A stretch of DNA of 64,000 nucleotides from Rhodohalobacter sp. 614A (GTDB lineage: Bacteria > Bacteroidota > Rhodothermia > Balneolales > Balneolaceae), in assembly GCF_021462415.1 (NCBI RefSeq), contig NZ_JAKEDS010000003.1, forward strand, positions 400,743 to 464,742. Reading direction: 5' to 3'. Both the position numbers and the translations under genes were made by a program. Below, one piece after another: positions 32,675-41,349 of the stretch (within the stretch, counting starts at the first letter, position 1; every line of letters begins with the position of its first letter). The notes under the pieces were generated by a model. It made no database searches. It saw only the letters and a program-made list of their open reading frames with translations, and was not told where the DNA came from.

Positions 32675-33181
32675 ATGAAAAATCAAACCACAAGGAAATA
32701 CGAGTATCACAATTGGGCAAACGATAGAATCTTCAATCACCTGAAAGAACTGCCGGATGCCGTATTTGACCAGGAAATCAAAAGTGTCTTTTCTTCCATA
32801 AAAGAAGTACTAATACATATCTATCAAGTAGATGCCATGTGGCTTTCGGTGATGTCTGGTGCGCCGTTTTCGCAAACCATGGAAGTGATCAAAGAGATTA
32901 AAGTAAAAAGCCAGGATCCTGACCTTGATCAAATCGTGAAGCTTTATTCTGAAAATACAGATCGCTACAAATCATTTTTTGAGGAGCAGGATGATCTGGA
33001 TGCAGACATTGAAATTGAACATCCCCGATACGGAAAACTTAAAACGACTATTGCAGATTTGGTTCTGCATGTTGTAAATCACGGAACGTATCATCGGGGA
33101 AATATTACGGCGATGATTCGTCAGCAGGGACACGCCGGTGTCCCGACTGACTATATTCTGTACGTGTATGAAATGGTTTGA
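32675..33181 (+). CDS. DinB-family protein
   Basis: The 168 residues start KNQTTRKYEYHNWANDRIFNHLKELPDAVFDQEIKSVFSSIKEVLIHIYQVDAMWL and end VVNHGTYHRGNITAMIRQQGH. The His triad (HxY/N at the start, HIYQVD, HGTYHR) is the canonical DinB metal site. It could be a bacillithiol-type or other S-transferase, but this is not shown. 43 bases before the next gene. Confidence 0.9.
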   Translation: MKNQTTRKYEYHNWANDRIFNHLKELPDAVFDQEIKSVFSSIKEVLIHIYQVDAMWLSVMSGAPFSQTMEVIKEIKVKSQDPDLDQIVKLYSENTDRYKSFFEEQDDLDADIEIEHPRYGKLKTTIADLVLHVVNHGTYHRGNITAMIRQQGHAGVPTDYILYVYEMV

Positions 33182-33224
33182 TTAAGTGCTATCATTTGCG
33201 TTTCTGAAAACCATTTAGGATACA

Positions 33225-33530
33225 ATGATTTACATAACACAACTGATTTTTATAAAAAAGGGAAAAGAAGAAGTTTTTCACGAATTTGAGAAGCATGCCA
33301 TTCCGATCATTTCCAAATATAATGGGCGACTTTTATTAAGAATCAGGCCCAATCCTGATGAAATTATTGAGAAAGAAATGGATGCACCTTATGAAGTCCA
33401 CCTGGTAGAATTCGATGCCGAATCGGATTTTGAAAACTTCAAAAAAGATGAAGAGCGAAAGAAATTTATGCATCTGAAAGAATCATCTATCCAGTCTGCT
33501 TTCATGTATAAGGGAGAAAAAATTCAATAA
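33225..33530 (+). CDS. DUF1330-like small protein
   Basis: The 101 residues start MIYITQLIFIKKGKEEVFHEFEKHAIPIISKYNGRLLLRIRP and continue YEVHLVEFDAESDFENFKKDEERKKFM. This ferredoxin-like beta-alpha-beta arrangement is close to DUF1330/Dabb-type monooxygenase-fold proteins. Function unknown. It may be co-transcribed with the DinB gene. Confidence 0.75.
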   Translation: MIYITQLIFIKKGKEEVFHEFEKHAIPIISKYNGRLLLRIRPNPDEIIEKEMDAPYEVHLVEFDAESDFENFKKDEERKKFMHLKESSIQSAFMYKGEKIQ

Positions 33531-33828
33531 ATTGAGCGTTCTGCTTGAATTTTAAAAGTCACATCATATTCACAATCGTCTTCAGATCAAACTCGCATTC
33601 GCAAATGTTGAGTTATCTTCCTTAACATTCAAATCCAAAACATTTTCACTTCAGGAAGGAACAAAAATCCCTGGAATCCTACTAAATAAGTGTGGTGGAT
33701 AAACGATCATTCATTTCTTCCTGTTTTTGAAATGAACTGAAAAGTGTTTAGAACAGAATAGGTTAGCCTATTTGTTGTACTTTTACAAAATACGAATTAC
33801 CTGATAAACTCATTTTGAGGAATCAATC
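33531..33828. other. intergenic 298 bases, promoter region of the dehydrogenase gene
   Basis: No gene. AATAGG (33757-33762) and CCTATT (33767-33772) form a perfect 6-4-6 inverted repeat about 57 bases before the ATG, a possible operator. Confidence 0.35.
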
Positions 33829-35196
33829 ATGGCTTACGAAACAATAAATCCAGCAACCGGTGAAAAAATTAAAACATTCGATGAACTTTCGGATGCTGAT
33901 ATAAATAAGGCAATTGAAAAAGCCGACAGCGCCTTTCAATCCTGGAAGAAAACCTCATTCTCTGAACGAGCGGAGCTGCTCAAAAAAGTAGGTGAACTTC
34001 TCAGAGATCGGAAAGAAGAACTTGGCAAACTGATGACACTGGAGATGGGGAAACCGATCAAAGAAGGAATTTCCGAAGCTGAAAAATGCGCCTGGGTTTG
34101 TGATTTTTATGCGGAGAATGCAGAGAATTTTCTATCCGAAGAACCTGTTGAATCGGATGCTTCCGAAAGTTTTCTCGCTTACAATCCGCTGGGAGTTGTC
34201 CTCGCCGTGATGCCGTGGAATTTTCCATTCTGGCAGGTCTTCCGGTTTGCCGCGCCGGCTACCATGGCTGGAAATACGGGTGTACTCAAACACGCTTCCA
34301 ATGTACCGCAATGTGCAGAGGCTATCGAGAAACTCTTTACAGATGCCGGCTATCCTGAAGGCGTTTTCCAAAATCTGTTGATGAATAGCGATCAAATTCC
34401 CACCCTTTTGGAACATCCCGCGATAAAAGCAGCCACTCTTACGGGAAGTGAATATGCAGGAAGTGCCGTGGCAAAGAAAGCCGGTGAGATGATCAAGAAA
34501 ACCGTTCTCGAATTAGGAGGCAGCGATCCGTATGTGGTTCTGGCGGATGCAGATCTCGAAGAAACTGCCAAAACCTGTGCGACCAGCCGAATGATTAACA
34601 GCGGACAAAGTTGCATCGCCGCAAAACGTTTTATAGTTGAAAAAAGTGTTATTGACGAGTTTACCAATCTTTTCACGAAGCAGATGAAAACATTTGAAAT
34701 GGGTAATCCGTCAGATGAAAATACCAAGCTCGGGCCGATGGCTCGTGAAGATCTTCGGGATGACATCCATGAACAAGTTCAAAAAAGTATTGAAGCAGGA
34801 GCCACATGTACACTGGGTGGTGAAATTCCGGACAAAGATGGAGCTTGGTATCCGGCCACAATTTTAACGGGTGTTAAAAAAGGAATGCCCGCTTTTGATG
34901 AGGAAATTTTTGGGCCGGTTGCCGCGATTATTGAAGCAGAAGATGAAGAGCATGCCATCGAACTGGCGAACGATTCTAAATATGGTTTAGGAGCCGCGGT
35001 CTTCACTCAAGACGTAGAAAAAGGACGAAAAATTGCTGCCGAGAAATTAGAGGCCGGTTGCTGTTTTGTAAATGAGTTTGTCCGGTCTGATCCGCGATTA
35101 CCTTTTGGAGGAATCAAAATGAGTGGCTACGGACGTGAACTTTCAAAACAGGGAATTCGCGAATTTGTGAATTTGAAGACGGTTTATGTAGCTTAA
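33829..35196 (+). CDS. gabD: NAD(P)-dependent succinate-semialdehyde-type aldehyde dehydrogenase
   Basis: The 455 residues have the ALDH signature: ELGGSDPYVVLADADLEE (general-base Glu), then SGQSCIAAKRF with nucleophile Cys262. PWNFPFWQVFRFAAPATMAGNTGVLKHAS is the cofactor-binding region and GRELSKQGIREFVNLKTV the C-terminus. Length and the FGGIKMSGYGRE motif fit the GabD/Sad group, which oxidises succinate semialdehyde to succinate. Other short aldehydes are possible substrates. A REP-like cluster follows the stop. Confidence 0.88.
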   Translation: MAYETINPATGEKIKTFDELSDADINKAIEKADSAFQSWKKTSFSERAELLKKVGELLRDRKEELGKLMTLEMGKPIKEGISEAEKCAWVCDFYAENAENFLSEEPVESDASESFLAYNPLGVVLAVMPWNFPFWQVFRFAAPATMAGNTGVLKHASNVPQCAEAIEKLFTDAGYPEGVFQNLLMNSDQIPTLLEHPAIKAATLTGSEYAGSAVAKKAGEMIKKTVLELGGSDPYVVLADADLEETAKTCATSRMINSGQSCIAAKRFIVEKSVIDEFTNLFTKQMKTFEMGNPSDENTKLGPMAREDLRDDIHEQVQKSIEAGATCTLGGEIPDKDGAWYPATILTGVKKGMPAFDEEIFGPVAAIIEAEDEEHAIELANDSKYGLGAAVFTQDVEKGRKIAAEKLEAGCCFVNEFVRSDPRLPFGGIKMSGYGRELSKQGIREFVNLKTVYVA

Positions 35197-35207
35197 GTTT
35201 TGATAAC

Positions 35208-35400
35208 ACGTCAGTTTGAGCGCAGTCCCGATTGCTTTTGATCGGGACGAAGTCGAAAACTCTTTCGCTGCCATTGCAGACTTCTCGACTTCATTCCACT
35301 CTGTTCCATTGCGATTGATGTGACGGAGAGGTTCAAAGCGTCAGGTCGAGCGCAGTGAGAGAACAATGTGACCGAACGAAGGCGAGACCGAGTAGTTTTC
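35208..35400. repeat. REP-like inverted repeats, two adjacent units
   Basis: Unit 1, 35208-35325: the ends CGTCAGTTTGAGCGCAGT and (reverse) CGTCACATCAATCGCA form imperfect arms with GAAGTCGA on both inner sides and GATCGGGAC/GTCCCGAT near the tip. Unit 2, 35338-35400: CGTCAGGTCGAGCGCAGTGA followed by GAACAATGTGACCGAAC, closely matching the left arm of the element at 35820. Together they fill the 3' gap after the dehydrogenase gene. Confidence 0.75.
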
Positions 35401-35480
35401 CTCAATTCACCTCGTTGTGCTTGTCTGTGATGAAGCTTCGTAAAAAAGACACCCTACTTTGAAAAATGCCAATCCTTTTA

Positions 35481-35693
35481 TCACATACTCATTGCTGCTT
35501 CCCTGCCTTTTTGAAAGGCTTCAGAAATAGCCGAAGTATCTAAGAAGATGATTCCAATTGTTACAAGAATTAGCCCCACCGTGAGTAATTTGAATCGGTG
35601 TTGTTTATATCGATTGAAGAAACTCATCACAGACAGAATAATTCCGCCAAAAAAACTTAAATCTATTAAAAGCCCAGTAATGAAATTTAACAT
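35481..35693 (-). CDS. small membrane protein with two helices
   Basis: The 70 residues have hydrophobic stretches at about 3-25 (ITGLLIDLSFFGGIILSVMSFF) and 35-53 (LLTVGLILVTIGIIFL), separated by a basic loop (NRYKQHRFK), and a C-terminal amphipathic tail (EAFQKGREAAMSM). This is a hairpin of two helices with positive-inside loop. No family is recognised. It lies between two REP-like elements. Confidence 0.55.
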   Translation of the reverse strand: MLNFITGLLIDLSFFGGIILSVMSFFNRYKQHRFKLLTVGLILVTIGIIFLDTSAISEAFQKGREAAMSM

Positions 35694-35819
35694 GATGAAA
35701 TAGTTGTTTTGAAACTTAAAATGAGATAGAATCGGTTTGTACTAATAGATAGACAATACATTTCTACAATCTTAAATACAACCTATTCCCAGACAAAGTG
35801 TTGTTTTGATTAAAAAATT

Positions 35820-35940
35820 AACGTCATTTTGAGCAAAGTGAGGAGAACACTGTGATCGAACAAAGACGAGACCTCGTGGTTTAGTAGCGAGGACATCTCG
35901 TCTTCGCTTCACTTCGTTACGCTGTGCTCGATGTGACGTT
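35820..35940. repeat. 121-bp REP-like inverted-repeat element
   Basis: The left arm starts AACGTCATTTTGAGCAAAGT and the right end, read in reverse, AACGTCACATCGAGCACAG; both continue with GAA and AAGACGAGA-like stretches over about 58 bases, with a loop near CTCGTGGTTTAGTAGCGAGG. Its left arm and unit 2 at 35338 share GAACAMTGTGAYCGAACRAAGRCGAGACC-type blocks. Non-coding; shape of a REPIN or MITE. Confidence 0.75.
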
Positions 35941-35965
35941 TGCGATTTCTTATCATACCTATACC

Positions 35966-38900
35966 TCAAAAAAGTCCCAACTGTTTATTCTTTGAATCTG
36001 ATGGTTTACCTGAATTTGAGGATTGTTTAGATTCAATTTTTGTGATGATTGAATCTCCAATTTCAGAAATGAATCGTGACGGTTGCCTACCAACTTTCTC
36101 ACCGTAAATCACTCTCTCTTTTGATGATGTGATTTGTAGTTCATCTTCGGCACGGGTCATCGCTACATAGAATAGTCGCCGTTCTTCTTCAATGTCAATT
36201 CCGTCACGATCCAATGGAGTGATTCCCTCTTCCGCTCCGACAATAAATACTACCGGAAATTCGAGTCCTTTGGCGGCGTGAAATGTCAGCAGATGAATGC
36301 CATCTGATTGGAGTCGGCCAGCATCGGTATACGGATTCAACTGCATCTGTTCGAAAAAATCTTCAACGTCTCCATCGGACTCTTCTGCCAGTTCGATCAG
36401 GGTTTCTTTCTTCAGAGAATCTGGATCGGAGAGTTTCTCATCAGGTAAATAATGATCACAAATTTTCACTATAGCTTCTGCGATTTTCTCACTCCCAAGA
36501 CTTTCAGAAATTGATTTGAAAACCGTTTTTAAATCTTCCAGATCAGCCTTCAAATCTTCATCCAGAAGCTCCTCGAAATCACTTCCAAAAAGAGTCGCTT
36601 CATCCGTATTTAATGACTTGATCAACGACTGAATTTGAGACTGATTCCAATTGTAATTTTCCTCTAAAAGTTCACTCAATATGATGGAGTCATCTGGGTT
36701 CAAACATAGCTTCAAAAGATGACTCACAATGGTAAATGGAGGCTCAGAAAGAAAGGAACTTCCATCACCATAATGAACCGGAATTCCTGATTTCAAAACA
36801 GACTTAAAAATAGCTTCGCCGACCGAGTGTGTTCGGAATAAAATGGCTATATCATTGAAGCCATAACTGTATTCGGAATCGGTATGTTTGCCCGACGTCA
36901 GACTCTCGGTTCCGCCTACATATTTGTTGATTTGATCCAGTATAAAATCAGCCTCTTTAAATGGATTTCCAGCTTCATGTACAGATATCAAGCCTTCAGA
37001 TTTTTTATCTGGAATTATTTTAAGTCCACTCTTTAATTTATTGTTGATGATTAGGTTATAAGATCCATTTATAATTTTTTTAGACGATCTGTAATTCCTG
37101 ATCAGTGAAATTTCATTCGCCTGAAAATCATCCAAAAATTCAAAAAAGAGATTTACATCTGAGCCACGAAATCCATAAATCGACTGGTCGGCATCGCCGA
37201 TTGCGAGAACGGTTTGATTCTTTCCCAACAAGCTAATCAGTTCGTACTGAATGGGATTAATATCCTGGAATTCATCAACTGCCAAAACCCGATATTTGCG
37301 CCTTATTGTATTCAGAAATACCGGCTCTTCACGTAGCTTTTCGACAAGCATTCGTATTAATCCTGAAAGGTCAACTGCCCCTCTTTTCTCGCAGTATTTT
37401 TTGTACTGATTAATCATCGACAAGCTCTCTTTTGATACCGGTTTTCCAAGTTCCAGATAAGCCACTAAATCATCGTTCAAGCTACTTAAATCAGCCCGTT
37501 TCAAATCGGGAAATAGCATCCGCAAAATCATTCGTCGATTGGAAGAATCGTAGAGTGTATCAAGTCTGGAATTGAACTCTCGAAGCCATCTCCAGGCAAG
37601 TGCATGAAACGTTCCCGCGGCAATCTTTTTTGCTTGATCTCCGATCCGTTTGACTAATCGATTTCGTAATTCATCTGCCGATTTATTCGTAAACGTGACC
37701 GCCACAATTTCACCTGGTTTCGCATTGCCAGATTCTATTTGATGAACCAGCCATTCGATCAACGTATGCGTTTTTCCTGTTCCCGGTCCGGCCTTCACAA
37801 GTGTTGCGCCGGTCAGTGCCTTTCGAACTTTTTCCTGTTCTTTATTCAGACCGGATGACTCCACTCTCTCCTCTTCTGTCTCCTCCCATTCAATCTTTGA
37901 CTCGGCCACTTTCGATTCTTTTTCCACCCGATATTCATCCAGACCAAAAAATCCCATCTGCCCCCGGATGCGATCGATCTCTCCTTCTTTGAACACTTTG
38001 ATCTCACCAAAAACACCATCAAACCCAGGGTTCCGGGTCACTTCATTTGTTCGGATTCTTCGCACCGCCTCGGCCAGAACAGGCCCTCCTCCTTTTTGAA
38101 TATCCTCGACAGGTATTTCTCGCATCAGATCAAACTCATTCCCAAAGGTAGAAATCACCTTTTGAAATTCTCTGGTAACCGTCTTGGTCTTTGGGCCGAC
38201 TCCCTCAATTTCGCCTAACACTTCCGGCAAAGGAATGATGTATTCAAAACCTGAGCTCTTTATCGTCTCATCCCGATCCGCCAGCTCTTCCACTCTGTGA
38301 AGAACACCAACGGTCAATGGCTTTCCACAAACCGGACAGATATCGTTGTACTTTTCAGTCTCTTTCGGATCAAACGAAATCCCACATTTCCGGTGCCCAT
38401 CATGATGATATTTTCCTTCCTCGGGATAAAATTCGTATGTCGCGGACAATCCAATACCTGATTTGAAAGCCTCGAACATGGCATCGTAGCTGAGTTCAGT
38501 ATTCAGCAAATTCGCTTCCCGCCCGAGTTTGGATGGAGAGTGTGCATCGGAGTTGGAAATGAGTGTAAACCGATCCAGGCCGCTGACTTTTCCATTCATT
38601 GCAGGATCAGAAGAAAGTCCGGTTTCAATTGCAAAAATGTGATCCGTTAAATCCCGAAAGCAAGCGTCTATGCTATCATAGCCGGCTTTTGAACCAAGAG
38701 TAGAAAACCACGGTGTCCAGACATGAGCCGGAATCAAGTAAGCCCGATCCGAAGTCTCCAAGACAATCTCCAGAAGATCTCTTGACGGCAATCCTAAAAT
38801 CGGTCGACCATCAGCTTCCAGATTTCCAATTGTAGACAGTTTATGATTAATTCGAGCCACAGTCTCCAAATTCGGCGCATAAACCAGATTGTGATTCTTC

Positions 38901-39211
38901 CGAACCCGATCGCCATGTTTATAGATTGAACTGATTTCTGTGGTCAGGCAAAATCGCACATCAATATCATGCGTTTTGATGCCCGGAATCGCAGGATCTT
39001 TGGGCGGATCCTTCAGAATAAAAAAACCATTCCCATCCGGTTGAAGTTTTTCCTTCAGCTCGGCAAACCACTCCGGATGGGTAAAATCGCCGGTACCAAC
39101 CACGTTAATTCCTTTAATCTTCGCCCACTGATAAAGGGATTCGAGATTCAGGTCTTTACTGGTAGCCCGGGAGTAATGAGAATGTACGTGCAGATCGGCA
39201 ATATACCGCAT
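35966..39211 (-). CDS. endonuclease-Q-like PHP nuclease fused to UvrD-type helicase
   Basis: The protein has 1081 residues. Residues 1-430 match the TIGR00375/EndoQ family: PHP motif DLHVHSHYS (His8, His10), GTGDFTHPEW, LISNSDAHSP (Asp222, His224), a Cys/His cluster (HHDGHRKCGISF and ICPVCGKP, Cys276, 292, 295) and a hairpin region (IEGVGPKTK). Residues 455-1081 are a superfamily 1A helicase: Walker A AGPGTGKT at 474-481, DEFQDIN Walker B, DADQSIYGFRG, and TFHAAKGLEFPVVFIVG. EndoQ nicks DNA 5' of deaminated or abasic sites; a fused helicase could unwind from the nick, which is inference. Both halves look complete. Confidence 0.88.
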   Translation of the reverse strand: MRYIADLHVHSHYSRATSKDLNLESLYQWAKIKGINVVGTGDFTHPEWFAELKEKLQPDGNGFFILKDPPKDPAIPGIKTHDIDVRFCLTTEISSIYKHGDRVRKNHNLVYAPNLETVARINHKLSTIGNLEADGRPILGLPSRDLLEIVLETSDRAYLIPAHVWTPWFSTLGSKAGYDSIDACFRDLTDHIFAIETGLSSDPAMNGKVSGLDRFTLISNSDAHSPSKLGREANLLNTELSYDAMFEAFKSGIGLSATYEFYPEEGKYHHDGHRKCGISFDPKETEKYNDICPVCGKPLTVGVLHRVEELADRDETIKSSGFEYIIPLPEVLGEIEGVGPKTKTVTREFQKVISTFGNEFDLMREIPVEDIQKGGGPVLAEAVRRIRTNEVTRNPGFDGVFGEIKVFKEGEIDRIRGQMGFFGLDEYRVEKESKVAESKIEWEETEEERVESSGLNKEQEKVRKALTGATLVKAGPGTGKTHTLIEWLVHQIESGNAKPGEIVAVTFTNKSADELRNRLVKRIGDQAKKIAAGTFHALAWRWLREFNSRLDTLYDSSNRRMILRMLFPDLKRADLSSLNDDLVAYLELGKPVSKESLSMINQYKKYCEKRGAVDLSGLIRMLVEKLREEPVFLNTIRRKYRVLAVDEFQDINPIQYELISLLGKNQTVLAIGDADQSIYGFRGSDVNLFFEFLDDFQANEISLIRNYRSSKKIINGSYNLIINNKLKSGLKIIPDKKSEGLISVHEAGNPFKEADFILDQINKYVGGTESLTSGKHTDSEYSYGFNDIAILFRTHSVGEAIFKSVLKSGIPVHYGDGSSFLSEPPFTIVSHLLKLCLNPDDSIILSELLEENYNWNQSQIQSLIKSLNTDEATLFGSDFEELLDEDLKADLEDLKTVFKSISESLGSEKIAEAIVKICDHYLPDEKLSDPDSLKKETLIELAEESDGDVEDFFEQMQLNPYTDAGRLQSDGIHLLTFHAAKGLEFPVVFIVGAEEGITPLDRDGIDIEEERRLFYVAMTRAEDELQITSSKERVIYGEKVGRQPSRFISEIGDSIITKIESKQSSNSGKPSDSKNKQLGLF

Positions 39212-39277
39212 AATTTCGCGTGATTTTATCTACACGAAAATGGGTATTGGATCATAAAGTTACAAATCTCTTTGGGC

Positions 39278-40369
39278 TTAATTTTCTGAAAATGAATAGT
39301 CCGTATATCCCTTTTCGTCTGCTGAATAAAATGTACTTTTATCGGGTTGATTAAGTGGAATCTCCTCTTTGAACCTTCTCGGCAGATCCGGATTTGAGAT
39401 AAACGGAACCCCAAATGAAACAAGATCTGCGCGTCCACTTTCCAAAACCTCTTCGGCAGATTCGCGATTGTAACCACCGTTGGCAATCACCAGGTTATTA
39501 AATTGCTCACGAATACGGCTTAACAATTCCGGACCTTTCTCCTGATTTCTGGACGCAGCTTCAACCAAATGAATGTATGCGATATCGAGTTTATTCAATT
39601 CTTCTGTTAGCCTCACGTATGTATCAAATGTCTCATCATACGCCGGCATGTCGTTAAATGTATTATATGGCGAAAGCCTGATTCCTGTTTTATTTGTCCC
39701 AATGGCGTTTGCAACAGATTCTGCCACTTCAACAACAAACCGGATTCTGTTCTCGATACTGCCTCCATATTGATCCGTTCTGACATTCACTTCCGGATTC
39801 AAAAACTGTTCAAGCAGGTATCCATTTGCCCCGTGCAGTTCCACTCCGTCAAATCCGGCCCTAATGGCATTTTTTGCCGCTACGGCAAACTCATCGATGG
39901 TTTTCCTGATTTCGTCTTCGGACATTGCTTCAGGTTCAGGTAATGGCTGCATTCCTGATTCATCCGTCCACATATCAGCATTCGCACGAACCGCTGATGC
40001 CCCTACCACTTTTGCACTATCCGGCAGATTTGCAGGATGAGTAATTCTCCCGGTATGCATAAGCTGCATAAAAATCTTACCACCTTTAGTGTGAACTGCA
40101 TCGGCAATCCTTGTCCAGCCATTTACCTGCTCATTATTATAAACTCCCGGGATTCTGGCATATCCCAACCCATTAGGTGAGGGCGCCACGCCTTCAGAAA
40201 TAATCAACCCTGCCGATGCACGCTGACCATAATAAGTAGCCATTAAATCATTCGGAATGGCTCCTATCGCTCTGGATCGTGTCATTGGCGCCATTGCAAT
40301 TCGGTTACTTAATTCAAGATTTTCAGTTTTTAACGGTTCAAAAAGTGAGACTTGAGTTTTAATTTCCAT
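39278..40369 (-). CDS. nemA: alkene reductase, old yellow enzyme family
   Basis: The 363 residues start with LSNRIAMAPMTRSRA (FMN contact) and carry GFDGVELHGANGYLLEQFLNP (His/Asn pair binding the substrate carbonyl), followed by RTDQYGGSIENRIRF. This NemA/XenA-type enzyme reduces activated C=C bonds or nitro compounds with NAD(P)H. It forms a divergent-looking but same-strand pair with the MarR gene 48 bases upstream; identical palindromes precede both, so MarR probably represses it and responds to reactive electrophiles. Confidence 0.92.
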   Translation of the reverse strand: MEIKTQVSLFEPLKTENLELSNRIAMAPMTRSRAIGAIPNDLMATYYGQRASAGLIISEGVAPSPNGLGYARIPGVYNNEQVNGWTRIADAVHTKGGKIFMQLMHTGRITHPANLPDSAKVVGASAVRANADMWTDESGMQPLPEPEAMSEDEIRKTIDEFAVAAKNAIRAGFDGVELHGANGYLLEQFLNPEVNVRTDQYGGSIENRIRFVVEVAESVANAIGTNKTGIRLSPYNTFNDMPAYDETFDTYVRLTEELNKLDIAYIHLVEAASRNQEKGPELLSRIREQFNNLVIANGGYNRESAEEVLESGRADLVSFGVPFISNPDLPRRFKEEIPLNQPDKSTFYSADEKGYTDYSFSEN

Positions 40370-40387
40370 AATAAGTGTTATGACTTA

Positions 40388-40403
40388 ATTTGTTCAAACA
40401 AAT
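40388..40403. promoter_or_regulatory. MarR-type operator (ATTTGTT-N2-AACAAAT) before the alkene reductase gene
   Basis: Perfect 7-2-7 palindrome, identical in both half-sites to the one at 40903-40918. It ends 18 bases before the ATG of the alkene reductase gene on the minus strand, in the position to block RNA polymerase. Confidence 0.8.
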
Positions 40404-40417
40404 GTTAATAAAAAAAA

Positions 40418-40867
40418 TTACTGCCTTAGCTTCTCCAGCAAACTTGAAAGTTGATCGGCTTCCGCATCAGACAGATTTTTCAAAAATTGATTATGCCTTT
40501 TCAGTATCGGCTCCATTGAATCTAAAAGATCCAAACCCTGTTGAGTGATCGTTAATTGTACTTCCCGTCTGTTCAGTTCATTGACAGATCGTTCGATTAA
40601 TCCTTTTTTAATGAGCCGGTCACTCAGCCGGGTGAGGTCAGGATTTTTGTCCAACATCACCTCTTTTACTTCGCCACAACAAGCAGGCTTACCTTTTCTT
40701 CCCCGCAGGATTCTCAAAACATTATACTGCTGAGATGTAATTTCAAACTGCTTAAATGCCTGATTTACCTGATCTGTCAATTGATTATAGGTATAAATCA
40801 TATTCATCCACGCTTTTGCCTGCGGACTATCAAAATTTCGCTGTTGTATGGCATCCTCAATTTTCAT
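40418..40867 (-). CDS. MarR-family regulator
   Basis: The 149 residues are a winged helix with QQYNVLRILRGRKGKPACCGEVKEVMLDKNPDLTRLSDRLIKKGLIERSVNELNRREVQLTITQQG. The adjacent cysteines in PACCG are unusual for MarR and could act as an electrophile or redox switch, as in OhrR or NemR-type regulators (inference). Upstream of the alkene reductase gene on the same strand and autoregulated through the same palindrome. Confidence 0.88.
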   Translation of the reverse strand: MKIEDAIQQRNFDSPQAKAWMNMIYTYNQLTDQVNQAFKQFEITSQQYNVLRILRGRKGKPACCGEVKEVMLDKNPDLTRLSDRLIKKGLIERSVNELNRREVQLTITQQGLDLLDSMEPILKRHNQFLKNLSDAEADQLSSLLEKLRQ

Positions 40868-40902
40868 GAATCAATAGTACATTATTTCATAGTTAAAACA
40901 AA

Positions 40903-40918
40903 ATTTGTTGTAACAAAT
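40903..40918. promoter_or_regulatory. MarR-type operator before marR
   Basis: ATTTGTT-GT-AACAAAT, a perfect 7-2-7 palindrome 36 bases upstream of the marR ATG, with half-sites identical to the one before the alkene reductase gene. Confidence 0.8.
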
Positions 40919-40964
40919 AAATGATTTGTACCCAACATACTATCTAAGAAAAATTTTTATTTGC

Positions 40965-41006
40965 GTAACTATACGGTTACATATATATTCGTAACCAACC
41001 AGTTAC
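40965..41006. promoter_or_regulatory. tandem ArsR operator, two GTAAC-N6-GTTAC sites
   Basis: GTAAC-TATACG-GTTAC (40965-40980) and GTAAC-CAACCA-GTTAC (40991-41006). Both are perfect 5-6-5 inverted repeats with identical half-sites, centres 26 bases apart, just before the second arsR gene. Confidence 0.8.
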
Positions 41007-41025
41007 TTATTTAACTTTGCAATCT

Positions 41026-41340
41026 ATGCAGCGAGATGTATTCCAGGCCATAGCGGATCCCACACGACGAGAAATTATTGATTTGATTGCCAATCAATCT
41101 CTCCCGGTGAATGAAGTAGCCGACCATTTTGAAATCAGCCGACCGGCCATCTCCAAACACATCAAAATTTTGGATGAGTGTGGGCTTGTAGTTATTCAAA
41201 AAAAAGGACGAAAACGATACTGCAGAGCCGATGTGAGGAAACTCAAAAGAGTATCGGACTGGGCGAGTAAATACCAGAAGTTTTGGACCCAAAAACTGGA
41301 TGCCCTTGAAGCATTATTGGATGAAGAAAACAACACATAA
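41026..41340 (+). CDS. ArsR-family regulator
   Basis: I chose the ATG at 41026 (104 residues); an in-frame TTG lies at 41017. The winged helix QAIADPTRREIIDLIANQSLPVNEVADHFEISRPAISKHIKILDECGLVVIQKKGRKRYCRADVRKLKRVSDW is clear. No metal-binding cysteines occur. It is the head of an operon with two SRPBCC genes, the same design as at 15978. Likely self-repressed through the palindromes just before it. Confidence 0.92.
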   Translation: MQRDVFQAIADPTRREIIDLIANQSLPVNEVADHFEISRPAISKHIKILDECGLVVIQKKGRKRYCRADVRKLKRVSDWASKYQKFWTQKLDALEALLDEENNT

Positions 41341-41349
41341 TTTTGATCC

